Assembly (NCBI GenBank): GCA_947478975.1
Contig: CANJYI010000019.1
Span: 1-15,390 of the forward strand
Reading direction: 5' to 3'
Source: Chthoniobacteraceae bacterium
GTDB taxonomy: Bacteria; Verrucomicrobiota; Verrucomicrobiia; Chthoniobacterales; Chthoniobacteraceae
Length of the DNA: 15,390 nucleotides
The notes beneath the pieces are model-generated. The model saw nothing but the letters and a program-made list of their open reading frames with translations. It ran no database searches and was not told the DNA's origin. The translations under genes were made by a program, and so were the position numbers. The first letter of the stretch is position 1. Every line of letters begins with the position of its first letter. Below, piece by piece: positions 13,985 through 15,390 of the stretch.

Positions 13985-14842
13985 ATGAAGTTTCTCAAAA
14001 AACCGCTGCTGTTGCTGCTCTCTTTGCTTGGAGGAGTCGCAGCGCTTGTTTTTGAACTGAGTCGTCCCCCTGTTGAGCCGCGCACGCCGGCCATGCAAGG
14101 GATTCCATCCGACGCTGGGCTCGCGCCCGCCGACCTGGCGGTGCAGCTTGAGACCCTCCAAACCGAGAGGCAGGCAACCTCAACAAAGGTGGCGGCGCTG
14201 GAGGCGGAGGTGCGCCAGTTGAAAAAGGAACTCGCGGCCCAAGGCACGAACCCGGCCGCGCAGACGCCCAAACAGAAAGATGCCGCGCGACAGGCAGCAG
14301 AAGCTGGAGCAGGAGCGGACGCCCCTGCGGAGGCACCTTTTGCAAAGTCAGTGCTCGATCTCGCACTGAAGGCAGGCCGTTTGAACGCCCAGATCCAGCA
14401 GCATCCGGAGCTGGATATTCCCGAACTCCAGTATCTGGACGAGGGGGATTGGATCCACTTTGCCAAGGAAGCCGATCTGGACTCGGACGCAGGCGTGCGC
14501 AAAGCCCTCGCCGACCTCCGCCAGCGCGCCAAGGACCGCTTCGCGCCGATCGCGATGCAGGCCCTCTCTAATTACGCGGCGGCCAACGGCGGGCAGCCTC
14601 CCCTTTCCCTCAGCCAGCTGGCCTCCTATTTTCCGGCCTCCACCGACCAGGCCTCTCTGGAGCGCTACAACCTGGTGGCGGCCAACTCCACCCAACAGCC
14701 CGCAGCCCCCGGCATTGGCGGCCCAATGATCCTCCGTGAAAAGGGCGTGGTAGACTCCCAGTACGACACCAGAGTTGACATCGGCCCGACGGGCTGGACC
14801 TCGATTGGGGTGGGCATGGGTTATATGCACAATGTGAAATAG
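13985..14842 (+). CDS. Hypothetical membrane-anchored protein with coiled coil
   Basis: A 285-residue protein I do not recognise. The N-terminus MKFLKKPLLLLLSLLGGVAA is a signal sequence or membrane anchor (about 4-23) without a clear lipobox. Residues about 50-85 (LETLQTERQ, VAALEAEVRQLKKEL) form heptads typical of a coiled coil, followed by an Ala/Gln-rich linker (about 88-118). The rest, including PELDIPELQYLDEGDWIHFA and DAGVRKALADLRQRAKDRFA, looks helical and soluble. The end is Gly-rich (IGVGMGYMHNVK). My recollection is that phrases like IPELQYL-x2-DW occur in uncharacterised verrucomicrobial proteins, but I cannot name a family. Expected location is periplasmic, tethered to the inner membrane. 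The ATG at 13985 is preferred over an in-frame ATG at 13958 because it places the Lys-Lys plus hydrophobic segment at the very N-terminus. A 12-base inverted repeat precedes it. Confidence 0.75.
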   Translation: MKFLKKPLLLLLSLLGGVAALVFELSRPPVEPRTPAMQGIPSDAGLAPADLAVQLETLQTERQATSTKVAALEAEVRQLKKELAAQGTNPAAQTPKQKDAARQAAEAGAGADAPAEAPFAKSVLDLALKAGRLNAQIQQHPELDIPELQYLDEGDWIHFAKEADLDSDAGVRKALADLRQRAKDRFAPIAMQALSNYAAANGGQPPLSLSQLASYFPASTDQASLERYNLVAANSTQQPAAPGIGGPMILREKGVVDSQYDTRVDIGPTGWTSIGVGMGYMHNVK

Positions 14843-15078
14843 ACCAGACCCGCTGGGCACGCGGAGCCGCTTCAAGATCGAGGCTTTCGACCCTGATGGG
14901 GCCTCGCATGGGTGCGCCGGTTCGGGGAGAGAGTTGTTGCGCGACTTTGCGCACCTAAGGAATAGGCAGGCAAACGGCTAGCCATGGTCCAGTCCTGCTC
15001 CGCCAGATGGCGCGCGTGTAGAAGAAACCCACGCTTTCCTTCTTGCGAGGCCTCCTGTCAAATCGTCTACCTTCCCCA
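14843..15078. other. Intergenic region without recognised gene
   Basis: 236 bases between the coiled-coil gene and the DUF3500 gene. It holds one small hairpin (TGCGC, six-base loop, GCGCA at 14938-14953) with no T-run. No tRNA, small RNA, riboswitch or clear promoter was recognised. Confidence 0.4.
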
Positions 15079-15390
15079 ATGAAACCAGCACACCTCCTCG
15101 CTCCAGCATTTGCCCTCTGCATCTTCGTTCCTACCACGCTTCGCGCCCACACGCTCGAGGCGGACATGGCGTCCGCCGCACGGGGCTTTCTGGCCACCCT
15201 TTCCCCCGAACAAACCGCCAAGGCTTGCTTCAAGTTTGAAGAAGCAGAACGCAAAAACTGGCACTTCATCCCACGTACAAGGCTGGGGCTCACCCTCAAG
15301 GAAATGCAGCCCGACCAGAGGCTCATGGCCCAGTCGCTATTGGCCACAGGTCTGAGCTCCAGAGGCTACGGAAAGGCGTTGGGCGTCATG
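15079..15390 (+). CDS. Secreted DUF3500 family protein, 3' end cut by window
   Basis: The first 104 codons of a longer gene. The N-terminus has a signal peptide (MKPAHLLAPAFALCIFVPTT, cut probably after LRA at residue 23). The mature start follows the DUF3500 pattern as I remember it: ASAARGFLATLSPEQTAKA (31-49), FKFEEAERKNWHFIPRTRLG (51-70), LTLKEMQPDQRLMAQSLL (71-88) and GLSSRGYGKALGVM at the edge. DUF3500 proteins are exported and of unknown function, found in Planctomycetes, Verrucomicrobia, Bacteroidetes and others. The start ATG has a C-rich leader (CTACCTTCCCCA) without Shine-Dalgarno. Complete members are usually over 300 residues, so about two thirds of the gene lies outside. Confidence 0.85.
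   Translation, partial: MKPAHLLAPAFALCIFVPTTLRAHTLEADMASAARGFLATLSPEQTAKACFKFEEAERKNWHFIPRTRLGLTLKEMQPDQRLMAQSLLATGLSSRGYGKALGVM

Overview
The window is high-GC bacterial chromosome and reads as core or near-core genome. The best guess is a member of the Verrucomicrobiota/PVC group. The clues are an exported Tat-dependent DUF1501 protein, a DUF3500 protein, an EboE-type isomerase-fold protein, a CysNC fusion with a GHVDHGKST P-loop, and gene starts that almost all lack a Shine-Dalgarno sequence. No rRNA, tRNA, CRISPR array, phage gene, transposase or integrase was seen.

Left part (1-3625, minus strand): a sulfate-activation and reduction operon in the order cysH, cysD, cysNC, with a promoter-like element upstream of cysH. 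CysD and CysN form ATP sulfurylase (sulfate to APS). The CysC domain phosphorylates APS to PAPS. CysH has the cysteine set of an iron-sulfur APS reductase and makes sulfite. cysNC runs off the left edge. A gene-poor gap of about 400 bases (3626-4034) follows; it holds two short tandem duplications.

Middle (4035-8637, plus strand): a tight three-gene operon of an ABC ATPase, a double FtsX-domain permease in one chain and an exported CrtC/AttH-like protein. This matches an AttEFGH-type ABC system with the two permeases fused.

Next (8623-9562): a Phd/YefM antitoxin and PIN-domain toxin pair between two 53-base direct repeats that differ at one base. The repeat contains the last codons and stop of attH, so the toxin-antitoxin pair appears to be an 887-base insertion behind attH. 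A 10-base-arm palindrome touching the antitoxin start is a likely operator. This cassette is the most interesting structure in the window.

Right part: an EboE-like gene (9586-10788); a secreted zinc phospholipase C/P1 nuclease-like protein with extra C-terminal domains (10866-12269); a convergent minus-strand DUF1501 gene (12375-13808) with its own terminator; an unrecognised membrane-anchored coiled-coil protein (13985-14842); and the beginning of a secreted DUF3500 protein (15079 to the edge). The divergent region 13809-13984 holds a run of ten G and a 12-base inverted repeat.

No clearly new multi-gene system was found. The repeat-bounded toxin-antitoxin cassette, the fused AttEFGH-like operon and the multidomain zinc enzyme deserve a second look.
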